DNA of 64,000 nt from Tenrec ecaudatus (taxonomy: Eukaryota; Chordata; Mammalia; Afrosoricida; Tenrecidae): positions 106,140,805 through 106,204,804 of the forward strand of contig NC_134541.1 of the NCBI RefSeq assembly GCF_050624435.1. Reading direction: 5' to 3'. Numbering within the stretch: the first letter of the stretch is position 1; every line of letters begins with the position of its first letter. The notes beneath the pieces are model-generated. The model was not told the origin of the DNA, did not search any database, and saw only the letters and a list, made by a program, of their open reading frames with translations. This document shows positions 10,051-20,795 of the stretch, piece by piece. The translations under genes were made by a program, and so were the position numbers.

Positions 10051-10235
10051 TGGAGCCCTTCTGGCACTGTCAGGTACACATTGATTGGGCTGCGAAGCCA
10101 AGATCAGCAGTTCAAATCCACCAGCCACTCCACTCCACAGGAGCAAGATGAGACTTTCTGTTTCAGTAAAGATGTATAGCTTAGGGTCACTCTGAGTCTG
10201 AGATGACCCAGTGGCAGAGGGCTTGGTGTGGGTTT
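10051..10235 (+). mobile_element. AfroSINE, full length
   Basis: It begins tggagcccttctggcactgt, has the box B region atcagcagttcaaatccacc and ends gatgacccagtggcagaggg. Confidence 0.82.
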
Positions 10236-10957
10236 TGACTCAGAGCACGTTTCCATTAAAGGTCAGTGATTTGTATCCTCTTTAAATGCCCAGCAAGCTC
10301 GGGCTTCCAAACATTTATCAAAGTGAAAAATAGAAGAATATATTTCCAAGGCTGTGGGTCTTAGAAAAAAGACCACTAACTATCATGAAATAGCCTGTAG
10401 TTTCCGCCCCCTGGCACCACCCTATCACTCCCCAGACAGATCTCGTCAAGCTGTGCCGGTCTGAGTCCCTGCACATACCAGGAACTGCTCTTGTCTGATA
10501 GGACACAAGCCACTCTGGGATGCTGGGAGATCTCTGGGCCATGTCACATCAGCCACCAAGCAGCTGGCAGATGGTACTGCCTTCCAATCACTGCCAAATT
10601 GGGGCACATGGTCAGCAGTAATCAGGAGGTCGGAAGGTCCTTATCCCATCACTGAACCCTTGAGGAGGTCTATGAGGACAGAGGGAGCATCTGACCTCCT
10701 GAACCATGAGACGCATGCTGTATTTTCCACAATGCCCACTTACTGGGCAGCTGGCTTTCCTTGTCTCATCCCATTTCCCGGGGCGTGGTCCAGGTTGCCA
10801 AGGCAAATGCGACAGTCTGGGGTTCAATGCAGTCGGGGCTTCCCTTAGGAAACCATCATCCCCAGGACTTAGTTTCCCGTGGGTTGCTTCCTGGATGCTG
10901 CAGAATAACAGATGACGGAGCAGATGTCCAAAGGAGCCACCGGGCATGATTCAGCCC
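10236..10957. other. Single-copy stretch
   Basis: Over 700 bases without a recognised repeat. Overlapping short open frames on both strands look like chance. Confidence 0.4.
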
Positions 10958-11347
10958 GCGTTGTTGTTGTTGTTGTTGTTGCTGTTGCAAGGTGCTACTG
11001 AGTCCCAGTGAAAGGCAAGTGTTCTTTTGTTTGAGTCCATTGTTGCAACAAGGTGCATCCACTGTGTCGAAGGTCTTCCTCCTTTTCACTGCTGACCTGC
11101 GACCTTACCGAGCATGATGTCCTTCTCTAGGAGCCGGTCTCTCTCGACAGTATGTCCAGACTACCTAAGATAAAGTCTCACCATCCTTGTCTCCAAGGGG
11201 CATTCTGGCTGTATTTCTTCCAAGACAGACTTGCCGGCTCCTTTGGCAATCCAGGGCACTTTCCATATTCTTTGCCAGCATCACAATTCAAATGCATCAG
11301 TTCTTTGGTCTTCCTTAGTCAGTGTCCAATTTTCACACGCATATGAG
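10958..11347 (-). mobile_element. RTE LINE 3' end with (GTT)n tail
   Basis: It starts with (GTT) repeats at 10960-10988, the reverse of the (CAA)n tail typical of RTE. Then come ttgagtccattgttgcaaca, gagcatgatgtccttctcta, gtctcaccatccttgtctcc, gcattctggctgtatttctt. The copy ends near cacgcatatgaggct. Confidence 0.88.
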
Positions 11348-11511
11348 GCTAGCCCAGTCTACTCATCTATAAATGAATAAATTACCCTGATCAATGTGCA
11401 GGGCCCTGAATCACATACATCCTAAGGTTGAGAACAACCAAGCTTGTAACTAGGAACAGAGAACTTAAAATATTGTATCTCCATGGTGCCTCCCTAAAAG
11501 ATCACCTTTAT

Positions 11512-11815
11512 TGGGCACCCTTGAGTCGGTCTCTAATCACAGCCACTTTAGAAACAATAGGAGAAAACCCTGCCCAGTCCTGTTCTGGCTACACAGTCAT
11601 TGCTACATGTGAGCGCATGGTTGGGGCCACTGTGTCAATCGATCTCATAGGGAGTCTTCTTTCTCTCTCATTGACCTTCTACTTATCCAAGAATGATGTC
11701 CATTTGTGGGGACTGGTCCCCCCTGATAACATGTCCAAAGTACATGAGACTAAGTCTCTCTAGCCTCACCCTCAGGGACATCCCAGCTGCACATCTTCTA
11801 TTACAACCTGGCAGA
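11512..11815 (-). mobile_element. RTE LINE 3' fragment
   Basis: Words in order: cacccttgagtcggtctcta, ccactgtgtcaatcgatctc, gaatgatgtccatttgtggg, cctgataacatgtccaaagt, acatgagactaagtctctct. It has no tail and may be truncated at both ends. Confidence 0.8.
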
Positions 11816-12269
11816 TAAGTGGGGATCTAGCAGACGAACAGACTCATATTTTCTCTGCTCAACCCTCCATGTGTGTCTCTTTCACCCTTATAACCAACCC
11901 CATCCTCTCTGCCTTTGAACTCCAGCATCAGAGGTCTCTTCCTTTGGCTCTCAGATGCCCTCCCACGTCAACAGGGAGCAGTGATGGCTGAAGATTTGGC
12001 AGGATTCCTCTCTTCATCATTGCTGGTTCTCATTCCTCGTCTTCTTATTTCCCACCCAGGACCTCACAGGGACAGAGAAAAGATGTATCTATAATGAGAT
12101 AGCTTCCCTCTCTGATGTACTACGATGTAATATTCTGTCCAACAATTCCATTGTTTGTATTGGAATAGAATGCCAGGGCTATAATGACCACTTTTTCAAT
12201 GACAGCTCATTCAGTGACTTAATCACTCATTCCAAATAATCACTCCAAGACCATGCATACATCATCTTC
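11816..12269. other. Single-copy stretch
   Basis: About 450 bases of pyrimidine-leaning sequence with no gene or repeat I recognise. Confidence 0.4.
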
Positions 12270-12375
12270 CTTACAATAATCTTGAGAGTACATATGTTAA
12301 GCCCCATTTTGTACATGAAAAATGCAGGCCTGGGAAATCAATGATTGAGTATGTCACAGTCATAGTAAACATGAG
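12270..12375 (-). mobile_element. MIR SINE fragment
   Basis: The phrase taagccccattttgtacatg followed by aaaaatgcaggcctgggaaa corresponds to the reverse MIR core (CCCCATTTTACAGATGAGG). It is diverged, as expected for a mammal-wide old element. Confidence 0.5.
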
Positions 12376-12384
12376 CGTGTGACT

Positions 12385-12573
12385 TCTATGCATGTCCATT
12401 CTGATTCATAGTGACCCTACAAGACAGAGTAGAATGTCCCCCATAGGGTTTCCTAGGCTGAAAGCTTAAAGAAGCAGTCTGCCTCATGATTTTCTAGGGG
12501 AGCAGCTGGTGAGCTCGAACCACCAACCTTTCCTGTAGCAGTTGAACACTTAACCATGGTGGCACCAGGACTT
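12385..12573 (-). mobile_element. AfroSINE, full length
   Basis: Reverse order: attctgattcatagtgaccc, gacagagtagaatgtccccc, gctcgaaccaccaacctttc, acttaaccatggtggcacca. Confidence 0.83.
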
Positions 12574-12574
12574 T

Positions 12575-12860
12575 GAAATCCAGGCTGTCCATCAATAGAT
12601 GGTGTAGATATACAATGTATGTAGCCATACAATGGACTTATTACTGAACTCTCACCACCAATGAAGCTTTGACACCTTCTACTATATAGATGAACCTTGA
12701 AAACACGTGACATGAAATTAGTCAGATGCAAAGGGACAAGAAGCATCCACAACAGGCAAATGCATGGAGACCAAAGTCTATTAGTGGGCACCACAGCTTG
12801 GGCGACAGGAGGACCATGAGTCACTGTTGGAGGGGATTTGCCGTTTTGCATTTTGTTTAC
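12575..12860 (+). mobile_element. L1M-type LINE 3' UTR fragment
   Basis: Sequential L1 3' words: gtccatcaatagatggtgta, gatgaaccttgaaaacacgt, caggcaaatgcatggagacc, aaagtctattagtgggcacc. It is old and indel-rich. Confidence 0.75.
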
Positions 12861-12863
12861 CCC

Positions 12864-13045
12864 AAATCAAACCACTAGAGTGGAGTCAATTCTAGCCCCT
12901 AGCAATCCTGTGTAATGCCATAGCGCTTCCCCACAGGGTTGCATGGGCTGTCAGTCATTTCTAAAGTAGGATGCCTCCTCTTTCTCCTTGGTTGTGGCAG
13001 GTGGGTTTGAACCACCAATGCTCTTCAGTGAAACGTACTATCTTT
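12864..13045 (-). mobile_element. AfroSINE variant
   Basis: Reverse body: gtggagtcaattctagcccc, cccacagggttgcatgggct, gtgggtttgaaccaccaatg. Confidence 0.72.
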
Positions 13046-13047
13046 CA

Positions 13048-13283
13048 GGCAAGGTGTCAGCAGAGAACAGTCCCTGAAGAGGGGCATGCATACTTGGTAA
13101 AGTAAAGGGACGGCAAAAGAGTGGAAGGCCCTTGAAGAGGTGGACAGACACAGTGGCTGCAACAATGGGCTCCAGCTTAGGAGCAATAGTGGGATGGCAC
13201 CGGACCGGGTGGTGTGTCCTGTTGTGCACAGGGTCGCTATGGGTCTGAACCCACTCATTGGCAGCCAACAACAACAACGAAAT
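13048..13283 (+). mobile_element. RTE LINE 3' end with (CAA)n tail
   Basis: Forward: gagaacagtccctgaagagg, gcatacttggtaaagtaaag, gctgcaacaatgggctccag, gttgtgcacagggtcgctat, then a CAA tail at 13266-13280. The + frame reads a broken C-terminal RTE peptide. Confidence 0.87.
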
Positions 13284-14454
13284 GAAACTCGAGAGTCATT
13301 AGGTGCGGGGACAGATAGTAACCCATGCTATTGACGTCCGGGGATCTGGACAGGATATGGGCTCTCGCCAACTTTGGACTTTTAACAGAACTGTGTTCTT
13401 CTTAAGAAAGGAATCCAATTCCCATCCATCCCCAAATGGACACAGACCACGACCGAACCCTCCATGAGTGAGAACCTCAGCAAGTTCTCCGTACCGAGCA
13501 TTCGGTTCTTCTCTGTGCGGTGGACCCGTGTCACGGGCCTTCAGAGTTCTTCTCTAGAGACTCCTTTCTCTGTTCTCAAGAGGATGCAAGGTGTCAGGAG
13601 AGATCGGTTTCTCTGCTAGACATGGAGGCTCTCGACGCAGTTGATGCTGGAGACGTTTGGTGGGCCTCCTGGGGTTGTGGGCTCTTATAGGTGATGCTGT
13701 CCCCTGTTTACACACAATGGGGATGGGGGCAGCCAGAGGCGGCGTTCACCGCCTCACCATGTTCGCCCGGTGCTTGTAGTCATGATTCCAGGGTAATGAG
13801 ATTCATGGCCTGCCATGGGGACTGATTTCTTCCATTAACTTATCTGGGCTGCAGATACAAGCCTAAATAGCCCAGTGGGGCCTCTAAATTCTGACCCAAA
13901 CTTGAGCTAGCCAGACTTTTGTCTGCTGCCAGAAGCTGCTGCTGAATTATGGCCACATTCCTCCTTCCACCTTGAAGTAAACAGGCCACTGGGGGTTCAA
14001 CAGCCACTTACAGCTGCCCTGTGCATATCTGCATGGAGAGGACAGGGGCACGGGGAAGTAAAAAGGAGACAGACGGAGAGAGCCGGGATGAGGCTGGGAG
14101 GGAGGGAGGAAAGGCAAACGGGAGGGAGAGCTACAGAGAGATGGAGTGATGGAGAGAGAGAGAGAGGCTGTCTTCAGTTTCTCACCCTTCTAAATTCATT
14201 GCCAAATTCCCTACTAATTATCTTATTTATCGGCTTAACTCAGAGAGCAGTATACTGCCCTGCAGCTTGCGTTTCAACATAACATATCACTTTATTAGTG
14301 CATTCTATCAGCTTTGGTAGAAAGCGAAATCTTTAGGGTGCTGTTGGTATGATCATTTTCTTCCCGGCCAACAAAGGGAAACCGGGAAGGATGTGACCCA
14401 GTGAAATCAAGCTGGAGAAGTGTGAAGCAGAGCCCGAACCAAAAGGAAAAGCTC
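13284..14454. other. Single-copy stretch with purine tract and A+T-rich block
   Basis: Contains a GA/GGGA-rich run at about 14038-14165 and an A+T-rich block (14166-14345) with TAATTA and TTATTTATCGG words that could be a conserved non-coding element. No gene is recognised. Confidence 0.45.
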
Positions 14455-14648
14455 TCGTTGCCACGTTCATTGATTCTGACTCACAGGGAGCCGAGGGCAA
14501 GAGGGAAACTGCCTCCGAGGGTTTCAGAGACGAGCAATCCTACAAAAATTGACAGCCTCATCTTTATCCTGCAGAGCAGCTGGTGGTTTCGAACTGCTGA
14601 CCTTGAGGTCGTCAGCCTAACGCTTTCCCCCCCACCCCCGACCTCCCT
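14455..14648 (-). mobile_element. AfroSINE, full length
   Basis: Reverse order: attgattctgactcacaggg, tgacagcctcatctttatcc, agcagctggtggtttcgaac, tgctgaccttgaggtcgtca. Confidence 0.83.
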
Positions 14649-14929
14649 GGGCTCCTGACATGGGAATAGACCAAGCGATGGCAATGGATACACTAGTTAG
14701 AGGGCTTGGTGACATCCAGCTAGTGCATCATCTCGGTTCCAGCTTTTCTGTTTGGTCCGTATTTAAGGTAGCAGCTTCTCCTGTCGGAGCGCTCAGCCCT
14801 AAACTTTCCTTACCATCCTCCTCCTCTAGTCCTCCCGGGTGCCCTGGTCAGCTCCCCGTCAGCACGTGCTCTCCTCTGTCCCAGTAGCTTCGAGTGCCGC
14901 CTCCAACGATTGAAAAGGAAAACAAGAGG

Positions 14930-15056
14930 TTGCAATTAAGGTGCCTCTTGGCTCACGGTGGCCCCACGTGTCGCAGAGCAGAGCTTTGCTCCACAGGGTC
15001 CCAGTGGCCGATGTTTCACCGGAAGACCACCAGGCCTTTCTTCCATAGTGCATCTC
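14930..15056 (-). mobile_element. Composite/variant SINE fragment
   Basis: Words cagagctttgctccacaggg and gaccaccaggcctttcttcc match the reverse of the composite-SINE body. It abuts an RTE piece in the same orientation. Confidence 0.55.
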
Positions 15057-15057
15057 T

Positions 15058-15375
15058 TATTGTTGTTAGGTGCTGTCAAGTCAGTTCTGACCCCTAGCGA
15101 CCAACAGAAGGAACCCCCCACCCCCATATGCTGAGCCATCCTCAATTGTAATCATTGTAATGTTGGAGTCCATTGTTGCGGTCACTCTGTAAACCCATCT
15201 TGTCAACGGTCTTCCTCTTTTGTCCCTGCCCCTCCGCTTTACCGAGCATGACGTCCTTCTCCAGGGACAGTGTCTCCTGAAAATAGCTTCAAAATACATG
15301 CAAAAAAGGGCCCCCCATCTTTGCCCCAAAGGAGCACTGGCTGCATGTGGTACTTTCAATACTATTTACCAACTC
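15058..15375 (-). mobile_element. RTE LINE 3' end
   Basis: ttgttgttaggtgctgtcaa, ggagtccattgttgcggtca, gagcatgacgtccttctcca and gggacagtgtctcctgaaaa in order. It stops just before the tRNA-like sequence. Confidence 0.85.
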
Positions 15376-15381
15376 CCAGGT

Positions 15382-15454
15382 GTCCAGCTAGCTCAGTTGG
15401 TAGAGCATGAGACTCTTAATCTCCAGGTCATGGGTTCGAGGCCCATACTGAGCG
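15382..15454 (+). tRNA. tRNA-Lys(CTT)-like sequence, probably a pseudogene
   Basis: The cloverleaf is readable: acceptor 15382-15388, D arm GCTC/GAGC (15391-15406), anticodon loop CTCTTAA with anticodon CTT (15415-15417), variable AGGTC, T arm ATGGG/CCCAT (15430-15446). It matches the vertebrate tRNA-Lys(CTT) pattern. Signs of decay: two mismatched pairs (C-A) plus a wobble in the acceptor stem, a mismatch at the outer anticodon-stem pair, and a changed base in the T loop. The downstream flank offers only TTT, which is weak for Pol III termination. It lies between an RTE end and a SINE fragment. It could be a dead gene, a retroposed tRNA or the head of an unknown SINE. Confidence 0.6.
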
Positions 15455-15487
15455 CTGCATTTCAGTGGCTGAAGATGACATAGAGGG

Positions 15488-15555
15488 TCTGTGGTGGGCT
15501 GCTAACCAGGAGGTCAGCAGTTAAAAGGCACCAGCTTCTCCGAGAAGGAAAGGCG
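15488..15555 (+). mobile_element. AfroSINE fragment
   Basis: Only the tRNA-like part remains: gtgggctgctaaccaggagg, tcagcagttaaaaggcacca. Confidence 0.6.
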
Positions 15556-15699
15556 AGTTGACCCTTCTGTGTGGACACACATCTATAATGTTTCTGTTAG
15601 CAGCTAAGAACATCGGCCTGCCCATACCAGGCAGGGATTCCTCTGGGCTTCCAGAAAGCAAAGCGAGCAAACCGCCATCTGCCCCTTTTGCTTAAGAGG

Positions 15700-15832
15700 G
15701 TCTCCAAGGCAGTCAACCTCACACAAGTACCCTGCCCTTCCTTGCTCTCTTCTGCGAGAGCGGCCTGTGGGCTCGAATCGTTCACCTTGCAGTCGGCAGC
15801 CAAGCACCTGATCACTACATCCCTGGGGCTCC
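15700..15832 (-). mobile_element. AfroSINE/variant, 5' portion
   Basis: Reverse box B region (gtgggctcgaatcgttcacc) and 5' end (catccctggggctcc). The distal portion toward 15640 is uncertain. Confidence 0.65.
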
Positions 15833-15835
15833 TTC

Positions 15836-16710
15836 ATGGCGGTGAGCATGCCTCGCTTTGTATGTTTGCCCCCTGCTTCTTTTTGTGACCCACCACCTCG
15901 ATACCCTCGCTCCCAAGAAGCTCGGTACACATCGTTTGATGTGTCCGAAACAGAGCTCAGAGACGGGGAGCTTCGATTTTGAAAACCATCCACCCCGGAT
16001 GGGTCTGACAGGGCTCCTTATCCGTACCTGCACCGCAGTTTCTGCTCAATAAGCCTTTTGTTCCTCACACAGAATCGTGACTTATTTGTATAGCAATTTA
16101 CACTTGGCGCACTGCTAACACAAAGCGTCTCATTTTACCAAGCGATTAGGCCACAAATGTTCTCCAGAAAGAAGAAGAAGAAGAAAAATGCCTTATCATC
16201 TCAGCATTGCCAAATAGCAGGTGGGAAGCCCTGAAATTCTCGGGCCTTTCTTAGAAGGTAATCAGCGGATAGCATGCATCTCCTAGGGTTAGGGGGCTGT
16301 ACAGAATGAAAGGGGGACGTATAAAGATCTCGGTGTGCTCAGTTCTACTGCACTTCCATTGTGGCGGCAGGAGTGGGGAGGTGGATCAACTCCCCAGCTA
16401 TTGACACAGACAGGAAAGGGCTAGTCTTCCTAAGTATCTAGCAGCATCTTCAAGTAAGTCACTTACTCACAGCTCCATGAAAGGTTGCGGGCTTCAGTCA
16501 ACTCCGGACAAAGGCCTCGAGATGGGATTCTCGAGTCAGCCATTGGAAACCCAATGGTGCACATTCTACGCTGACCTATGTGAGTTCAGGTTGAGCAAAT
16601 GGTAGCTAGTAGTGATGTGTTCTTTGAAGGTAATCTGCTGGGCCAGTGACTTGCCCAATCTCCTTACCTCCAGACTAGGTAAATAATTCACAGGGCCCTG
16701 AAGAGAATGC
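15836..16710. other. Single-copy stretch
   Basis: About 870 bases, with a short (GAA)n run at 16170-16186. No coding or repeat family recognised. Confidence 0.4.
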
Positions 16711-16887
16711 AGGAGCCCTGGGGATGCTGTCAGGTTAGTGCCTAATCATATGGTTGGTGGTTCGCATGCACCAGCCACTCCTCTGAAGGAAAATGAGGCT
16801 GTCTGCTCCCATAAAGATTGACAGCCTCAGGATCCCTACTTTGGGGGGCACGATGAGTCAGATTCAACTGGATGGCAGTGAGTTAGA
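16711..16887 (+). mobile_element. AfroSINE, full length
   Basis: aggagccctggggatgctgt at the 5' end, ggttggtggttcgcatgcac at box B, agtcagattcaactggatgg near the 3' end. Confidence 0.83.
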
Positions 16888-17024
16888 ACAGAATACAGAG
16901 GTAGGGTACCATGTTGAAAACCCATTAAGGACTTCAAGATGGCGACTACAACACATGAAAGCCAGCATGGGCTCCTTCTAAGAGCAGAGACCCAAGTCAC
17001 TGCATTGAGCATGGAATTGTCTTG

Positions 17025-17085
17025 TACATTAGATAGAGGTCACAAGGTTAAGTCGCTTGTCCCAGGGCACAGAGATAGAAAAAGG
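17025..17085 (-). mobile_element. MIR SINE fragment
   Basis: The phrase gaggtcacaaggttaagtcg and cttgtcccagggcacagaga corresponds to the reverse MIR core (GGTTAAGTGACTTGCCCAAGG). Confidence 0.5.
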
Positions 17086-17116
17086 GGTACAACAGGAAGT
17101 CAAGAGAGATCTTTGT

Positions 17117-17148
17117 ACACACACACACATACACACACACACACACAG
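17117..17148. repeat. (CA)n microsatellite
   Basis: CA run with one interruption (cat). Confidence 0.95.
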
Positions 17149-17864
17149 AACTTAATTGATTTTATTCACTCAATGATGAGACCCCCAAAGTGCAGCGCTA
17201 AATGAGAAACCTTAATGACTTCATGCCCTTAAGATCTGCTAAGTGTTTGTTTGCATTTCATTACATCTGCAAAGAAAAACTTGACTTAAAATTCCAAGGC
17301 TCCAACTCAGTGATCCACACTTGGGGCTGCCCCAAGATAGTGGAGCTCAGGAGGTGTCTGGTCTGTAGCCTCTTACCCTGCCCCCACCCCCAGGTGGTTC
17401 TTTGTACTTGGTGAGCCTTGGAATGTTTTAATGAGACATTTTCATGGCCCCTGAATCATTTTGTGCAGTGGAGCAGGGGGAGTTCAGTAAGGGGACTAGA
17501 AGCTGATTGCATTCCTGATTCTGACACAGCGTCCGATTTGACAAGATGACTTCAAATCCTGAAGGGGCCACATCCCAACTCAACGCTTGTCAAGTCCCTC
17601 AATAGACAACCCCTCGATTAGGGAAGCCCATGGATGGGGAATGAACTTGACTTTGTCTCTCTCCAGCAACCAGTATCGCCAGTGCTAACAAAGTATGGCT
17701 CATGTACTATGCTAGCAGTAGTTTCCAGAACACAGTCAACTGTTGAGGAACGAACTCAAAGAGCATCCATGTCACACTATGCACCTGGCACTTGGCATAT
17801 CACAGAGTCCATGACTGAATCCTAAGTCTACCCTCTGAATGTCAGGGATTTCTGCTGCAATGGC
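17149..17864. other. Single-copy stretch
   Basis: No repeat or gene recognised in about 700 bases. Confidence 0.4.
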
Positions 17865-18000
17865 TTGTGTTGACTCCGGCAGCTCCATCGCGGGTATTTC
17901 AAATACCAGCAGCGGGCAGATTTGAGCAGAGCTCACAGACGAATACACGCCAGGGAAGAAAGGCCTGGGAATCGACTTCTGGAAATGAGTCAGTGAAAAC
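17865..18000 (+). mobile_element. Composite SINE body
   Basis: agatttgagcagagctcaca and agggaagaaaggcctgggaa follow the composite-SINE body seen at 60565. The 3' RTE-like part continues at 18040. Confidence 0.55.
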
Positions 18001-18039
18001 TCCAAGTGTCATCACTGAACTTGGCCGGACGCAGCAATG

Positions 18040-18217
18040 CAAGATGTGCTCCCTTGGTTGGAAGACACTCAAGACACACAGTGGTGCAGCCAAGGGTTTC
18101 TCCCTGCCGGCCAACACAAAAATGGAGCAGGGCTGGGCAGTGCTTCATGCTGGTGTACGTGAGATCGCCAAGAGCCAGGGACAACTCGATGGCAACGAAC
18201 ACCAAGGACAAGGTTGA
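18040..18217 (+). mobile_element. RTE LINE 3' fragment
   Basis: gagcagggctgggcagtgct, tcatgctggtgtacgtgaga and cagggacaactcgatggcaa give the RTE 3' terminus, diverged upstream. Confidence 0.6.
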
Positions 18218-19079
18218 CCCTTGGGAAAGAAAGAATAGTTGAATAGCAACACTCATGCCAGCCTCCATGTTGGCTAACTTTGCTTGACATCTACTGACTA
18301 CCGCAAGCCAGGTCGAGTCATTGCCTTGCGCAGGCTGTGGGTGAGCCTTCCTCCACCTTTGATGTGCCACCTCCTTCTCTGGATGCACCCGAAAACGCTC
18401 GGTCTTCTCTCAGTTGTGCAAAGCCATGGTAACCTCTGCTGGTCTCAGCTCCTGCAAGAAGGCAACTAAGAGATTGGAATGCAGCGTGCCCAGCCTGCTT
18501 TCCAAAGAGGCCATGAACTCCAGGATGGCAGGGGATACAGCGTCTACATTCTGCCAAACGCACAACTGGAGGGACTGTCTGGTGCACAGTGGGTTCTAAT
18601 AGATGCATGAAGTCAGAAGTCAAGCATCAAAGGATCTCCCTGAGCGCTGATGTTCTGAGGTCTGCGTGCAATGTGATATCCATCAGAGGCCAAGTGGAAA
18701 CACCCCCTTTACCCCCTGCCCAGGTGATGAGCCAGTGACACGTTGCTTCTCAATGTGATGCTGATGTGTGTGCACCTGCGAACGCATCGCTCTGCTTGGC
18801 TGCTGCGCAGTGCATGGGATTACAAGGGATGCTTTCAGAAAATTGGAAATTCAATGACAGTTTTCCTTAGTTATTCTGACTCTTCAATACTATCAATACT
18901 ACTCCTATCACATGAAAATCAGGCGCCACTCTACCTCTGAGGCCTGACAGAAAGCGGAATGAAGTTTCCATCAAGGTTTTAGTGGGTTTATTGGGGGATT
19001 TCTATTAAAAGGGGCCCAGGAAGAGTGACATATCTATCGGCTATGAAGAGAGATCTCCAAGGAGAAAGAAAATGTCTCC
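18218..19079. other. Single-copy stretch
   Basis: About 860 bases, no repeat recognised. Short open frames on both strands carry no domain. Confidence 0.4.
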
Positions 19080-19875
19080 TATTTGCTTCAGACAATGATC
19101 ACCTCGAGGCAGGGTGGAGGCACCCAATCTCTGGTAGAAGAGAGCAAACAGAATTTTTTGAATTGCCTACTTGGGACCCCAGCACACTCATCACAGGGCA
19201 CTCAATGCCCCAGCTCATAGACTCTAATGAATTGACCCATCCTGCCGTGGGAAGGGAGGTCTCACAACCGGGACAGTACAAAAGCGATGCGCATATGGGA
19301 GCTTCCTCCACTGGAATGAAAAATCGGTACAGACACAGTGGACCACAAAGATTCCATATGGCCCAGCCATCCCAATTTGAGGGAAACACCCAGGAGAACC
19401 AAAAGTGGGCCACAAACAGAAACCAGCACACCCTTGTTCACCCCAGCACTGTTCATCAGAGCTGAACTCTGGAGGCAATGAAACCACCCATTGCCAGACG
19501 AACAGGTACAAAAGGCTGCCTGTGGGCACACAGGGATACGCCTCGCCCACAGAGCAAAGCAAAGTCCCATGTGCATCACACATGGATGAATCCTGAGACC
19601 AGGAATGGCCTCCCTGACATGAACTTAAGCAAATACAATGGAGCTCCAAACAGTTCGCGGGGGAAGTCAACATCTGTTCTCTTGGAATCCCATTTTCCGC
19701 CAATCTTGGGAAGTTCCCCTTCTCTATGGAAGCCAAGGCCTCAGTGGCTGCCAAGAACGATTAGGGGGGAGATGGTAGGAGTGTTTGCTTGTGGGTGGAT
19801 GAGCACTGCACTGAGGTTAGAGATGACAGAATTATTAGGGAGATGGCAGGAAGGAAGGTCATAATAAATGCCATA
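19080..19875 (+). mobile_element. L1 LINE 3' region
   Basis: L1 ORF2 end and 3' UTR words in order: aaagattccatatggcccag, ccatcccaatttgagggaaa, cagcactgttcatcagagct, catggatgaatcctgagacc, atttaagc-like aacttaagcaaatacaatgg. The + frame is interrupted by stops. The upstream limit is uncertain. Confidence 0.65.
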
Positions 19876-19876
19876 G

Positions 19877-20065
19877 AATCCCTGGCGGTGTATTGGGTAA
19901 TGTGTCGGGTGAGAACTGCAACATCATTAGTTCAAAGCCACCCGGTGCTCTGGGGGAGAAGGATGAGGCTTTCTGGCCCTGTGAAGAGGTACCATCTCAG
20001 AAACCCACCGGGGCAGTTCTACCCTGTCCTATGGGGTTGCTAGGAGTCCACTCGATAGCAGCAAG
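19877..20065 (+). mobile_element. AfroSINE, full length
   Basis: agaatccctggcggtgtatt at the 5' end, gcagttctaccctgtcctat in the body, gtccactcgatagcagcaag at the 3' end. It sits directly on the L1 3' end. Confidence 0.85.
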
Positions 20066-20261
20066 TCAACGCATCAGTGACTTGTGCTTGTGGGAACAGC
20101 GGGATATGTGAACGCTTAATTGTATATCACTGGACCATAACAAAAACATGCTCTGTACACAGTCCATCTTCGGCCTTTCCACTTCTTCAGAGGCTGGGCG
20201 TGAACTTCTTGAGTCTCCCCACCATGCTGCCAAAATGACCACCACTCCATTCCAAAGTCCT

Positions 20262-20304
20262 TATGTAACTGCCACAGACAGTGACAGTCTGTGGCAGTTA
20301 CATA
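20262..20304. repeat. Perfect 18-bp inverted repeat, 7-bp spacer
   Basis: Left arm 20262-20279 and right arm 20287-20304 (gtctgtggcagttacata) are exact reverse complements, separated by AGTGACA. The right arm is the terminus of the LTR-like repeat that follows. Confidence 0.97.
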
Positions 20305-20788
20305 CTCTCCTGTCAACTTGCGAAGGGGTGGAGTCTAGCCTATTACTCAGGTCATAGCTTGGTGAGCTCATTTGGAGAAGCTACGAAGATAAATGGCTCC
20401 TGGAGTCACTGGAGGCCACATACACATCTGCTTGGTCTTCCCGTTGACAATCTACATGGAGCTACACTGATGCAGCCAGAACCCTGGAGCCTGGAGCCAC
20501 GTGGAGACCCACGCCACCGCTGAGATGCTTCCACCGCCACTGGATCCACAAGACTTTCTGCCCACTGGCCTGTGATCTTCCTGCATTCAGCGTCATTGCA
20601 TGTGTTGCATGAGCCTGAAGAGGAAATTATAGACTGGTATCCAACATAGGGGCTAATATCAGACTTACGGACTTGATCTTCACTGGGCTGGGATGTTTTC
20701 TTAATATAGTTCCTCTTTATATAAAGTTCTTTCTTATACACACATGAGTGTCTATGAATGTGTTTCTCTACTCTGCCCAGACTAACAG
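20288..20788. mobile_element. LTR-like interspersed repeat, copy 1
   Basis: About 500 bp, clearly homologous to 48046-48519 in the same orientation. Shared blocks: tcctgtcaacttg, gtggagacccacgcca, actggatccacaagac, ggcctgtgatcttcctgcat, gggctgggatgttttct, gtgtttctct with cagactaaca at the end. The ends read TGGCAG ... CTAACA, so TG...CA as in LTRs, but no convincing target duplication is seen. It has no coding capacity. I recall related copies from elephant sequence but cannot name the family. Confidence 0.7.
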
Positions 20789-20795
20789 ACTGTGA

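Noticed and set aside
20288-20788. Endogenous retrovirus
   Set aside because: No gag, pol or env-like frame, primer-binding site or paired LTR nearby; left as an LTR-like repeat of unknown class.
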